Below are positions 53,184 to 61,478 of a DNA stretch of 64,000 nucleotides, in pieces. A program made the position numbers and the translations under genes. Within the stretch, counting starts at the first letter, position 1. Each line of letters begins with the position of its first letter. The notes under the pieces are model-generated. The model had not been told where the DNA came from. It did no database searches and saw nothing but the letters and a program-made list of their open reading frames with translations. Source of the DNA: JBHJGS01 sp050331575 (GTDB lineage Bacteria; Pseudomonadota; Alphaproteobacteria; Sphingomonadales; Rhodothalassiaceae); NCBI GenBank assembly GCA_050331575.1, contig JBHJGS010000044.1, positions 28,195 to 92,194 of the forward strand, in the 5' to 3' direction.

Positions 53184-54167
53184 ATGAAAGCGATGGTTTT
53201 GGATGCCCCGGGCCGGCCGCTGATATTGCGCGAGGTGCCCGAGCCCGAGCCCGCGCCAGGACAGGTTAAGCTGAAGGTGCGTGCCTGCGGGGTATGCCGC
53301 ACGGATTTGCACATTGTCGACGGCGACTTGACCGACGCCAAGCGGCCGGTGATCCCGGGTCACGAGATCGTCGGCGAGGCCGTGGCGCTGGGTGCAGGCG
53401 TCACCACCATCGCTTTGGGCGACCGTGTGGGCGTGCCGTGGTTGGGCCATAGCTGCGGGCTCTGCCCCTATTGCCGGGACGCCCGGGAAAACCTGTGCGA
53501 CGCACCGGGTTTCACCGGCTATCAGATCGATGGCGGCTATGCTGACTATTGCGTCGCCGACGCTGCCTATTGTTTCCCATTGCCCAACCGGTACGACGAT
53601 CTGGAAGCCGCGCCGCTGATGTGTGCCGGGCTGATCGGCTATCGGTGCTTGCGGCTGGCCGGGCCGGCTCGGCGATTGGGCCTGTACGGCTTCGGCGCTG
53701 CAGCGCATCTTTTGGCACAATTGGCGATCGCGGACAGCGTCGAGATCTACGCCTTCACGCGGCCAGGCGATACCGTTGCGCAGGAGTTCGCGCGATCCCT
53801 GGGCGCGGCTTGGGCCGGCGGATCCGATCAGGCCCCGCCGACCCCTCTGGATGCGGCCATCTTGTTTGCGCCGGTCGGGGCGTTGGTGCCGCTGGCGCTG
53901 GCGCAGGTAAAGAAAGCCGGAACCGTCGTCTGCGGCGGCATTCATATGAGCGATATTCCCAGCTTCCCCTACCGCCTGTTATGGCAGGAAAGGCAGGTGC
54001 GCTCGGTCGCCAATCTCACCCGGGCCGATGGGGAGGGATTCTTGGCCGCGGCCGAACGCGTGCCGCTGATCAGCCACGTCCAGGCTTATCCGCTGGCCAG
54101 CGCCAATGACGCGCTGGCCGATCTGCGCGGCGGCCGGTTGAGCGGGGCCGCCGTCCTGGTTCCATAA
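53184..54167 (+). CDS. Zinc-dependent alcohol dehydrogenase
   Basis: 327 residues. Catalytic zinc ligands in CGVCRTDLHIV and PGHEIVGEAV; structural zinc cysteines in CGLCPYCRDARENLCD; dinucleotide fold with LYGFGAAAHLLAQLA. It resembles the AdhP-like family that lacks the long loop of eukaryotic ADHs. A ribosome binding site from the tandem repeat AAAGGAAGG precedes ATG. It is probably NAD(P)-dependent. The substrate is unknown. Confidence 0.9.
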   Translation: MKAMVLDAPGRPLILREVPEPEPAPGQVKLKVRACGVCRTDLHIVDGDLTDAKRPVIPGHEIVGEAVALGAGVTTIALGDRVGVPWLGHSCGLCPYCRDARENLCDAPGFTGYQIDGGYADYCVADAAYCFPLPNRYDDLEAAPLMCAGLIGYRCLRLAGPARRLGLYGFGAAAHLLAQLAIADSVEIYAFTRPGDTVAQEFARSLGAAWAGGSDQAPPTPLDAAILFAPVGALVPLALAQVKKAGTVVCGGIHMSDIPSFPYRLLWQERQVRSVANLTRADGEGFLAAAERVPLISHVQAYPLASANDALADLRGGRLSGAAVLVP

Positions 54168-54190
54168 AGCCGGGGACTTCGGGCATACTC

Positions 54191-54222
54191 ATCTGACCAC
54201 TCGCGATCGCGAGTGGTCAGAT
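54191..54222. repeat. Perfect 32-bp palindrome
   Basis: ATCTGACCACTCGCGA followed at once by its reverse complement, with no spacer. It starts 24 bases after the alcohol dehydrogenase stop. It could cruciform, terminate transcription or bind a dimeric protein. No T-run follows. Confidence 0.8.
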
Positions 54223-54229
54223 CCTGTCC

Positions 54230-54289
54230 TAGAGCCTTGTCCGATCAAACCGAGTCACTTGCGGGTTCGGTTTGGCCGAGAAAGGCTCT
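54230..54289 (+). repeat. Dispersed repeat with imperfect hairpin
   Basis: Starts TAGAGCCTTGTCCGATCAAA. AGAGCC (54231-54236) pairs with GGCTCT (54284-54289), and AAACCGA (54247-54253) pairs with TCGGTTT (54267-54273). It is the clearest copy of the family also seen at 1-20, 9138 and 43129. Here the TAG is not a gene stop. Confidence 0.7.
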
Positions 54290-54364
54290 CTGAGTCATAG
54301 GTTTAGAGTGTTGCGTCCGGCCTCATTGATCACCAAGGATGAGCCAATGAGATCGGGCAACGCT

Positions 54365-54859
54365 TTAGTTCGCAATCACCTGGCGGGCGCGCGACAGGCG
54401 GCTTTTCACCGTTCCCACGGCGATATCCAGCCGCTGGGCGATGGTATCGTGGGGCAATCCCTGAAACACGCTCATGCGCACCACCTGGCGGTCGCATGGG
54501 CGCAGTCGATCCATATTGCGCACAATATGCTGCACCTGCAGATGATGGTCCTGCGGTGCCGGCTGGTGGGTCTCATAATACCAGTCTTCCACCGGAACAT
54601 GATGGCCACGGCGGGCGATCTTGCGGCGTTGGTCGATATGGGCGTTGCGCAGAATGGTGAACAGCCAGCCTCGCAGATTGGTGCCGGGCCGAAACTGCCG
54701 GCCGTGCGCCAGCGCGCGCTCACAGCATTCCTGCACCAGATCGTCAGCATCATCGGCATTGCGCGTCAGCGACCGCGCATAGCGCTGCAGGTGCGGCAAC
54801 TCAGCCCCCAATGATGTTGGGATGGGATTGGTCGGGTTTTCAGTACTAACAGTGGGCAC
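54365..54859 (-). CDS. ECF sigma factor, EcfG-like
   Basis: 164 residues from GTG at 54859, chosen because GAGGAGG lies upstream at good spacing; an in-frame ATG at 54892 has none. Region 2 has LQRYARSLTRNADDADDLVQECCERALA and LRGWLFTILRNAHIDQRRK; region 4 has LRPCDRQVVRMSVFQGLPHDTIAQRLDIAVGTVKSRLSRAR. This is close to the group of general stress sigma factors controlled by NepR/PhyR. NepR and PhyR genes are not seen here. A candidate ECF promoter lies upstream of it. EcfG identity is inference. Confidence 0.85.
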   Translation of the reverse strand: MPTVSTENPTNPIPTSLGAELPHLQRYARSLTRNADDADDLVQECCERALAHGRQFRPGTNLRGWLFTILRNAHIDQRRKIARRGHHVPVEDWYYETHQPAPQDHHLQVQHIVRNMDRLRPCDRQVVRMSVFQGLPHDTIAQRLDIAVGTVKSRLSRARQVIAN

Positions 54860-54899
54860 TTTAGTCCTCCTCAGGGAGAAGCGGATCAACACCCATCAA

Positions 54900-54924
54900 A
54901 ACAGGCGATCCAGCAGAAGGTTCC
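54900..54924 (-). promoter_or_regulatory. Candidate EcfG-type autoregulated promoter
   Basis: On the minus strand GGAAC (54924-54920), 16 bases, then TGTT (54903-54900). This fits the GGAAC-N16-cGTT type seen for EcfG sigma factors, with one mismatch, about 40 bases before the sigma gene's GTG start. Confidence 0.5.
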
Positions 54925-55201
54925 ATAAAAATAATCCCGTGCCGCTCTTGGCGATTTATTGCCGCAAGCCCGCCTTTTGCAGAATGCACACAAGAAACGG
55001 CTTTTGAATACTATGAGCTAGTTACTCATAGCCAAGATCGCATATTGCGCCAGAGGATAATATGATGTCCGTTCGCCATCATCGCCGGATGCGATCACCC
55101 TGATCGCAACAAGTCGTCAGCGGCGCGGCTTGTGCAGCCGCGAAATCAAGGCCATGTGACAGGCTGCAGGCGCTCACAGACCATCATGCGAGGAGCAGAC
55201 A
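54925..55201. other. Intergenic region between sigma gene and dps
   Basis: The divergent gap between the sigma factor start and dps totals 342 bases. Besides the elements listed separately (ECF-like promoter, inverted repeat), it contains GATAAT at 55056-55061 as a possible dps -10 box without a good -35. No ORF here has a convincing start or product. Confidence 0.5.
55011..55031. promoter_or_regulatory. Inverted repeat, possible operator
   Basis: CTATGAG (55011-55017) and CTCATAG (55025-55031) with a seven-base spacer, upstream of a possible dps promoter. The symmetry suggests a dimeric regulator. Confidence 0.35.
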
Positions 55202-55672
55202 ATGAGCATCAATATCGGCATCGACGACAATCACCGCAAGGCCGTGGCCGAAGGCCTGAAAAGCGTGCTGGCCGACACCTATGCGCTGTACCTGAAGACC
55301 CAGAATTATCATTGGAACGTGACCGGCCCGCTGTTCCAGGCGGTGCATAGCATGACCGAGGAACAGTATACCGAACTGGCTCAGGCGGTGGATGATATTG
55401 CCGAGCGCATCCGGACCTTGGGCTTCAAGGCGCCCGGCGGATTCAAGGCCTTGGCAGCACTGACCGACCTCAGCGAAGGCGACGAGACCTTGAAGGCCGA
55501 GGCCATGATCGAGGATCTGGTCAAGAGCCACGAGCTGGTAGCGCGCAACAATCGCCGCCTGCACGAAACCGCCGCGCAAGCCGGTGATGACAGCACCGTC
55601 GGCCTGCTGGACGACCGCCTGGCCGCGCATGAGAAGACCGCCTGGATGCTGCGCAGCCTGTTGGACGGTTAA
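55202..55672 (+). CDS. dps: Dps/ferritin-like DNA protection protein
   Basis: 156 residues. Dps signature NYHWNVTGPLFQAVHSMTEEQYTELAQAVDDIAERIRTLG supplies the ferroxidase His, Asp and Glu ligands across subunits. The middle helix has HELVARNNRR. GAGGAG precedes ATG. It stores iron and shields DNA under oxidative or stationary stress. The adjacent stress sigma factor suggests joint control, but no GGAAC-type promoter was found in front of dps itself. Confidence 0.93.
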   Translation: MSINIGIDDNHRKAVAEGLKSVLADTYALYLKTQNYHWNVTGPLFQAVHSMTEEQYTELAQAVDDIAERIRTLGFKAPGGFKALAALTDLSEGDETLKAEAMIEDLVKSHELVARNNRRLHETAAQAGDDSTVGLLDDRLAAHEKTAWMLRSLLDG

Positions 55673-55836
55673 GGCATCGACGCGAAATTTTGTGTCGCAG
55701 CGCCCGGAGTTCAGGCGCGCTGCGGCGCACAATAAGCGGCGGATCTCACATTTTTTTTCCTTCCCCGGATCATCCCGGTTCCTTAAGTCCTACACGCTTA
55801 GACCGTGTTGACCCGAGGATGAAGGAAGAAGGCGGC

Positions 55837-56847
55837 ATGTTGATCCGTACCCCGCAGCCCTGGGATATCCATGAAAGCGAGGCGACGCCGGAGCAGCTTT
55901 ATGTCAGCCGCCGCGCACTGATGCGCGGCATCGGGGCGGGGGCTGCGGCATTGAGCCTGTTCGGCTGCGGCACCAGCGAGGCAGGTGCCAACAGCGCCAA
56001 ATTCACGCGCACCGATGAGGGCCTGTTCATCACCCACGAATCGGACCGGCCGCTGCTCTCCGCCCGGGTCGATCGCCGCTTTAACCCCACGGATGAGGCG
56101 ATCAATTCCTACGCTGCGATCACCAACTATAATAATTTCTACGAGTTCGGCATCGATAAGCGGGCGCCGGCGCGCTACGCAGATCAGCTGACCACGGATC
56201 CCTGGTCGATCAGCATCGAAGGGGCGGTGGCGCGGCCAGGGCGCTATGCCTTCGACGATTTGATCGACCTGAAACAGGCGGAACAGCGCATCTATCGCCT
56301 GCGGTGCGTGGAAGCATGGTCGATGGTGATCCCCTGGGTCGGCGTGCCGCTGAAATCGGTCCTGGACAAGGTCGAACCCCTGGGCAACGCCAAATTTGTT
56401 CAGTTCGAAACGCTTTACCGACCGGAGGAATTGCCCGGGCAGCAGACCGACATTCTCAACTGGCCCTATCGGGAAGCGATCACGGTGCCGGAAGCAGCGC
56501 ATCCGCTGACCTTTTTGGCCGTCGGTCTATATGGTCGCATGGTTCCGCCGCAAAACGGCGCGCCGGTCCGCTTGGTGGTCCCGTGGAAATATGGCTTCAA
56601 GTCGATCAAATCGATCGTGGCCATGCGCTTTATCGAGGACAAGCCGACAACCACCTGGAACAGCCAGGCGCCATCTGAATACGGCTTTTACGCGAACGTT
56701 CTGCCAAACGTTCCGCACCCGCGCTGGAGCCAGGCCAGAGAACGGCGCATCGGCGAATTGCGCCGCCGACCAACCCTGCCTTTCAACGGCTATGCCGAGG
56801 CAGTGGCCGATCTTTATCAGGGAATGGCGCCGAAAGACCAGTATTGA
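55837..56847 (+). CDS. msrP: MsrP methionine-sulfoxide reductase catalytic subunit
   Basis: 336 residues from ATG at 55837, with AGGAAGAAGG upstream. The Tat signal SRRALMRGIGAGAAALSLFGC exports it folded. The molybdopterin-binding core has the Mo-ligand cysteine in YRLRCVEAWSMVIPW and the family's LPGQQTDILNWPYREA. It repairs oxidised periplasmic proteins with electrons from MsrQ. The start is separated from msrQ by a 42-base gap. Confidence 0.93.
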   Translation: MLIRTPQPWDIHESEATPEQLYVSRRALMRGIGAGAAALSLFGCGTSEAGANSAKFTRTDEGLFITHESDRPLLSARVDRRFNPTDEAINSYAAITNYNNFYEFGIDKRAPARYADQLTTDPWSISIEGAVARPGRYAFDDLIDLKQAEQRIYRLRCVEAWSMVIPWVGVPLKSVLDKVEPLGNAKFVQFETLYRPEELPGQQTDILNWPYREAITVPEAAHPLTFLAVGLYGRMVPPQNGAPVRLVVPWKYGFKSIKSIVAMRFIEDKPTTTWNSQAPSEYGFYANVLPNVPHPRWSQARERRIGELRRRPTLPFNGYAEAVADLYQGMAPKDQY

Positions 56848-56889
56848 GCGGTCCGTTTTCAAGCGGGCGATGCACAAGGGGTTCTGCCG

Positions 56890-57615
56890 ATGATGACCAA
56901 GAAGGCGCTGATCCGCCGCTCCAAGCTGCCGCTGCACATTGCTTTGGCCGCCCCGCTGTTCTGGCTGATCTGGCAGCTGGACCTGGCCTTCGCCGGCCAA
57001 CCGCACGATCTGGGCTTCAATCCCCTGGAGACGGCCAACCGCCATACCGGCATCTGGACGCTGCGCTATCTGGTGTTGGTGCTGACGCTGACGCCGCTGC
57101 AGCGGCTGGCACGAGTGAAATTCATCGCCGCTTATCGGCGCCTGGTCGGGCTATGGGCGTTCACCTATGCCACCGCCCATGTGCTCAGCTATGCGTGGCT
57201 GGACCATCAGCTGGACTGGGAGGCGATTTTCGACGACATCGCCGACCGTCGCTATATCACCATCGGCCTGATCGCCTTTACCCTCTTGATCCCGCTGGCG
57301 GCGACCTCGTTCCGCTATGCCATGAAAAAGCTGGGTCGCAGCTGGAAAAAGCTGCACCAGATGGTCTATGCCATCTCCCTTCTGGGCGTGCTGCATTACG
57401 CCATGATGGTGAAGGGCAATCAGCTGGAACCCTTGATCTATGGCTGGATTGTCGCCCTGCTGTTGGCGATCCGCCTATGGACATTCGGGCGCAAGCAACT
57501 GCGCCAGCAGGCCCGGGCGGAGCAGGCGCAGGCCGCCCGGCACGCCGCCAAAGAGGGTCACGCCGCCGGCACCGCGCTCAGCCCGTCCGGTCGTGTCTCA
57601 GCCGCAGGGGTTTAG
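56890..57615 (+). CDS. msrQ: MsrQ heme-binding membrane subunit
   Basis: 241 residues with about six helices. Heme histidines are in NRHTGIWTLRYL, ATAHVLSYAWLDH, KKLHQMVYAISLLGVLHYAMM. It passes electrons to MsrP. Its last 38 bases overlap the end of the convergent transporter gene, with a C-terminal tail rich in Ala/Gln that may be variable. A second ATG follows directly at 56893. Confidence 0.92.
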   Translation: MMTKKALIRRSKLPLHIALAAPLFWLIWQLDLAFAGQPHDLGFNPLETANRHTGIWTLRYLVLVLTLTPLQRLARVKFIAAYRRLVGLWAFTYATAHVLSYAWLDHQLDWEAIFDDIADRRYITIGLIAFTLLIPLAATSFRYAMKKLGRSWKKLHQMVYAISLLGVLHYAMMVKGNQLEPLIYGWIVALLLAIRLWTFGRKQLRQQARAEQAQAARHAAKEGHAAGTALSPSGRVSAAGV

Positions 57616-59053
57616 GCACCACCAGTCGTTCCAATCCATCGAAGATCAGCACCACGGCCAGTGCCAGCAAGGCGGCTGGCACGGCTCCTTCCAGGATCAG
57701 GCCGAAATCATCCAGCCGGATCCCGGTCAGAATCGGTTGGCCCAGGCCGCCGGCGCCGATCAGCGCGCCCAAAGTCGCCGTGCCGACATTGATCACCGCC
57801 GCGGTCTTGATGCCGGCCAGGATGGTCGGCAGCGCCAACGGCAGGTCAATGCGCAGCAACCGGGCGCGCCCGGGCAGACCGATCGCCCGGCCGGCATCGC
57901 GCAACGGACCGGCAATGCCGGTCAGCCCGGCATGGGTGTTGCGCACAATCGGCAGCAGCGAATACAGGAACAAGGCCGCAATGGTCGGCGTGGCGCCGAT
58001 GCCGAACAGCGGGATCAGCAAAACTAGCAGCGCCAGCGACGGGATCGTCTGCAACACGCCCACCCCGGCCAGAACCGCCTGGCCCAGCATGGGGCGATAG
58101 GCCGCCGCGATGCCCAGCGGCAGTGCGATCCCCAACGCCAAGCCCAGCGACACCGCGACCAGGGTCAGATGCTCCGCGATGCGGGCGCCCAACCGCGCGG
58201 TCCAGCCCGGCCCGGCGGTGACCGTCACCGATCGGCCCAGCGTGTCCCGCACGAAGGCGGCCGCCACGGCCGTCTCGGACTGTCTGTCGATCTTCACCGC
58301 CCGGTTCATCGCGATCATCTCGCTGACATCGATGGTGCCGCCCAGGCTGGTCAGGGCTGCCCGCAGCGCCGGTGGCAGATCCAGGCGATACACGAACACG
58401 GCGTCATAGCGCGGAAAGTGCGACCGGTCGTCCTCTAGCGTGACCAGGTCATAAGCAGCGATCTCCGCATCGGTGCCGTAGGCGTCGACCACATCGATGG
58501 CACCTTCGACCAGGCCGCGATAGGCCAAGTCGTGCTGCAGGCCGCGCACCCGGGTCTGCGGCAGGGCGTAGGCGGCGGCCAGCGCCGGCCAGCCATCTTC
58601 CCGGTCGACGAATTCGTTGGAGAAGCCGAACACCAGATCGGGATGCGCGCGCAGGTCCGAGATCGTCTCGATACCCAGCGCCGCGGCCCGGTCGCGCCGC
58701 ATCGCCAGGGCATAGCTGTTATTGAAGCCGAGCGGCGGGGTCAGCCCCAGGCCCTTTTCCGCCAGCAGGGGCTGCAGGGCTGCATCGTCTGCGGGCATGT
58801 CCCGGGCGAAGATCTCAAAGCGCAAGGTGCCGGTATAGTCCGGATACGCGGCGATATCGCCCCGCTCGATGGCGGAGAACAACACACGCGTGCCGCCCAG
58901 TTCCTGGCGGTGGCGCACGGATATCTCTGCAGCCTTCAGGCGCAGGCGCGCGATCTCGCCCAAGATGACCGATTCGGTGAAAGCCTTGGAGCCCAGTTCC
59001 GGCTGGGCGGCCGCGGGCAGCGCCAGGAGCGCGCACAGCACGAGCGCCCTCAT
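57578..59053 (-). CDS. Osmoprotectant ABC transporter, fused binding protein-permease
   Basis: 491 residues. Signal peptide MRALVLCALLALPAAAQPE; an OpuAC-like substrate-binding domain (LGSKAFTESVILGEI, GGTRVLFSAIERGDIAAYPDYTGTL, GLVEGAIDVVDAYGTD) to about residue 270; then a permease with about five helices and the EAA-like loop DAGRAIGLPGRARLLRIDLPLALPTI. The order (binding domain first) is the reverse of the better known OpuA/ProWX permease-binding fusions. It should import glycine betaine, choline or a similar solute. ATGA overlap with the ATPase gene upstream. Confidence 0.88.
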   Translation of the reverse strand: MRALVLCALLALPAAAQPELGSKAFTESVILGEIARLRLKAAEISVRHRQELGGTRVLFSAIERGDIAAYPDYTGTLRFEIFARDMPADDAALQPLLAEKGLGLTPPLGFNNSYALAMRRDRAAALGIETISDLRAHPDLVFGFSNEFVDREDGWPALAAAYALPQTRVRGLQHDLAYRGLVEGAIDVVDAYGTDAEIAAYDLVTLEDDRSHFPRYDAVFVYRLDLPPALRAALTSLGGTIDVSEMIAMNRAVKIDRQSETAVAAAFVRDTLGRSVTVTAGPGWTARLGARIAEHLTLVAVSLGLALGIALPLGIAAAYRPMLGQAVLAGVGVLQTIPSLALLVLLIPLFGIGATPTIAALFLYSLLPIVRNTHAGLTGIAGPLRDAGRAIGLPGRARLLRIDLPLALPTILAGIKTAAVINVGTATLGALIGAGGLGQPILTGIRLDDFGLILEGAVPAALLALAVVLIFDGLERLVVPKPLRLRHDRTG

Positions 59054-59790
59054 GCCGCCAGCCCCCGCTGGGCCGTGACGAAGCGGCTGACGAACGGCTC
59101 GGCCGGCCGGTCGACCAGATCCTCAAATCGGCCCTGCTGGACGATATGGCCTTCGTTCAGCAACACGATCCGATTGCCCAGACTGCGCGCCTCGGCCAGA
59201 TCGTGGGTCACCAGGATGGCCGATTTGTTCAACCGGGCGATGATCGCCTGCACCTCCTGCTGCAGATCATAGCGGATCAGCGGATCCAAGGCACCGAACG
59301 GCTCGTCCAGCAACAGCACCTCCGGATCGAGCATGAGCGCCCGCATCAGCCCGACCCGCTGGCGCTGGCCGCCGGACAGTTCGGAGGGATAGCGCGCCAG
59401 CCGTTCGCGCGGCAGCTGCACAAGCTCGGCCAACTCATCGATGCGGGCGGTGCGGCGCTCCCGGCTCCAACGCAAATGCCGGGCGACCAGCGCGACATTC
59501 GCCGCCGCGGTCAGATGCGGAAACAAGCCGCCATCCTGGATGACATAGCCCAACCGGCGGCGATAGGACTCGTCCGGCACCAAGGCCTCGCCCTTGAAGC
59601 GGATCTCGCCCTCATCGGGCTGCATAAGCCCGGCGAGCAGCTTCAGCAGGCTGGTCTTGCCAGAGCCGGACGGCCCGATCAAAGCGGTCACGCCTTCCTG
59701 CGGCAGGCGCATCGTCATCGGATGCAGGGCGGTGAACGGGCCGAAGCGTTTCACAACACCGATCAATTCAAACAAGCAGGGCTGGGACAT
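59050..59790 (-). CDS. Osmoprotectant ABC transporter ATPase
   Basis: 246 residues. Walker A LIGPSGSGKTSLLKLL, Q-loop YVIQDGGLFPHLT, signature ELSGGQRQRVGLMRAL, Walker B VLLLDEPFGALD, switch His in VTHDLAEA. It lacks the C-terminal CBS pair that ionic-strength-sensing OpuA-type ATPases carry, so activation by salt should differ. Its end overlaps the fusion protein start by four bases. Confidence 0.92.
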   Translation of the reverse strand: MSQPCLFELIGVVKRFGPFTALHPMTMRLPQEGVTALIGPSGSGKTSLLKLLAGLMQPDEGEIRFKGEALVPDESYRRRLGYVIQDGGLFPHLTAAANVALVARHLRWSRERRTARIDELAELVQLPRERLARYPSELSGGQRQRVGLMRALMLDPEVLLLDEPFGALDPLIRYDLQQEVQAIIARLNKSAILVTHDLAEARSLGNRIVLLNEGHIVQQGRFEDLVDRPAEPFVSRFVTAQRGLAA

Positions 59791-59882
59791 GACACAATCC
59801 TGAGAGGCGGTGGGAAACGACCTGCCCGCGACATGCGGGCGGCCTGACCGGACCGGCGTGCCATCCTATATAGATCGATGTG

Positions 59883-60710
59883 ATGAGCGAGACCTTGTTT
59901 GCCCAGGAGCCGTGGATCCGGCTGATCGTGTTCGCCGGCGCCTTCGCCTGTCTGGCGCTTCTGGAGGGCCTGCATCCCCGGCGCGTGCGCCGGCAGACGC
60001 GCCTGTCCCGCTGGCCGGTCAATGGCGCCATGGTGGTGCTGGGCTCAGTGGCGATCCGGCTGATGGGTCCGATCGTCGCGGTGGAGATGGCGCTGGTCGC
60101 GGATGCGGCCGGATGGGGCCTGTTCAACAGCCTGAGCTGGCCGGTCTGGCTGGAGCTTGCGCTGGCGGTGATCCTGCTGGATTTGGTGATCTATGCCCAG
60201 CATGTGCTGTTCCATCATGTGCCGATGCTGTGGCGGGTGCACCAGATGCATCACGCCGATCTGGATTTGGACGTGACCTCGGGGATCCGCTTTCATCCCA
60301 TCGAATTCGCCTTGTCCATGGCGATCAAGGCGCTGGCGGTGCTGGGGCTGGGCGCCTCCGCCGCGGCGGTGATTCTGTTCGAAATCATCCTGAACGCCAT
60401 GGCGATGTTCAATCATGCCAACCTGGCCGTGCCGGCTTGGCTGGACCGCACGCTGAGACTTATTCTTGTAACACCGGACATGCACATCGTGCATCATTCG
60501 GTCAGGCGCGAGGAAACGGATAGCAATTTCGGCTTCAATCTCAGTGTGTGGGACCGCCTGTTCGGCACATATAGGGCACGGCCGGTGTTGGGGCCTGTGA
60601 ATGTGCTGATCGGACTGCCTGAACGTCAGGCACCCGAGCGTCTGACCTTGAGGGCGATGCTATGGATGCCGTTCGAAAACGCCCCGCGCGGGGACCGGAT
60701 CCGCTCTTGA
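59883..60710 (+). CDS. Sterol desaturase / fatty acid hydroxylase family protein
   Basis: 275 residues from ATG at 59883 (GTG at 59880 is directly before). Three to four helices and the di-iron histidine clusters HVLFHHVPMLWRVHQMHH and VTPDMHIVHHS. Such membrane di-iron enzymes hydroxylate or desaturate lipids; hopanoid or carotenoid-like substrates are possible, but nothing nearby specifies one. It overlaps sixA by 49 bases if that gene begins at 60662. Confidence 0.85.
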   Translation: MSETLFAQEPWIRLIVFAGAFACLALLEGLHPRRVRRQTRLSRWPVNGAMVVLGSVAIRLMGPIVAVEMALVADAAGWGLFNSLSWPVWLELALAVILLDLVIYAQHVLFHHVPMLWRVHQMHHADLDLDVTSGIRFHPIEFALSMAIKALAVLGLGASAAAVILFEIILNAMAMFNHANLAVPAWLDRTLRLILVTPDMHIVHHSVRREETDSNFGFNLSVWDRLFGTYRARPVLGPVNVLIGLPERQAPERLTLRAMLWMPFENAPRGDRIRS

Positions 60711-61264
60711 CGGAGGAGGCGGCGGCTGGGGTCCGCACGCTGTTCCTGCTGCGCCACGCCAAATCCAGCTGGGAAGACTCCAAGCTGAAGGATATCGACC
60801 GGCCTTTGAACCCGCGTGGCCGCAAAAGCTGCAAGCTGATGGGCGAGCAGATGGCCGCGCGCGGCGTCAACCCGGCGATCATCTTGTGTTCGCCCTCGGT
60901 GCGCACGCGCGAGACCCTGGAGCGGTTGGGCCCGGTTGCCGGCCTGACCGGCGAGGCCCGCTTCGATCCGCGGCTTTATGCAGCCGATGCCGCCGGCTTG
61001 CTGCAGTGTCTGCGCGAGCTGCCGGCGGACATCCCGCAGATCCTGCTGATCGGCCACAATCCGGCGATCCAGGAATTGGCCCTGATGCTGGCGCGGCGCG
61101 GCCGGCTGGACGTGTTAGAGCAATTGGAGCGCAAATTCCCCACCTGCGCGCTGGCCCAGATCCGCCTGGCGGCCGCCGACTGGGCCAATGTCTCGGCCAG
61201 CGACGGCGCCTTGGTCAGTTTTGACCTGCCCAAGCAGTTGAAGCGCCAGAAGGCCCGCCTATGA
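60662..61264 (+). CDS. sixA: SixA-type histidine phosphatase
   Basis: 200 residues. The phosphoglycerate-mutase-like motif is LFLLRHAKSSWED near residue 30. RTRETLERLG and the second catalytic His in ILLIGHNPAIQEL follow. The N-terminal 20 residues overlap the desaturase gene; TTG at 60707 is an alternative start. SixA dephosphorylates histidine phosphotransfer domains. Its stop overlaps the next small gene. Confidence 0.87.
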   Translation: MDAVRKRPARGPDPLLTEEAAAGVRTLFLLRHAKSSWEDSKLKDIDRPLNPRGRKSCKLMGEQMAARGVNPAIILCSPSVRTRETLERLGPVAGLTGEARFDPRLYAADAAGLLQCLRELPADIPQILLIGHNPAIQELALMLARRGRLDVLEQLERKFPTCALAQIRLAAADWANVSASDGALVSFDLPKQLKRQKARL

Positions 61265-61407
61265 CCGGCGGGCAGGACGATCCAGCACCGCGCAAGGACC
61301 GCCTGGCTGAGGCCTTGCGCGCCAATCTTAAACGCCGCAAGGAGCAAGCGCGGCAACGGCGCGACAGCGAAACCGATCCGCCCGGCGACCGCCCCAAGGC
61401 AGATTGA
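61261..61407 (+). CDS. Small basic protein, 48 residues
   Basis: Reads MTGGQDDPAPRKDRLAEALR then NLKRRKEQARQRRDSE and ends GDRPKAD. Start ATGA overlaps the SixA stop. The helix-forming middle with KRRKEQARQRR recalls small conserved alphaproteobacterial proteins of unknown function. Overlap with sixA indicates translational coupling. Confidence 0.65.
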   Translation: MTGGQDDPAPRKDRLAEALRANLKRRKEQARQRRDSETDPPGDRPKAD

Positions 61408-61478
61408 GGCTTGCTCCACCGCCGCCCCGCCGATAGCTAGGCGTCTTGAAACTGTCACAGGATCGGGGGGCGGGCGGC

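Noticed and set aside
54822..55007. 61-codon plus-strand ORF over the sigma factor start
   Set aside because: It overlaps the ribosome binding site and promoter of the sigma gene on the other strand and has no ribosome binding site of its own.
60707..61264. Shorter SixA start at TTG 60707
   Set aside because: No ribosome binding site lies upstream of it. I kept ATG 60662 but note that the start is unsure.
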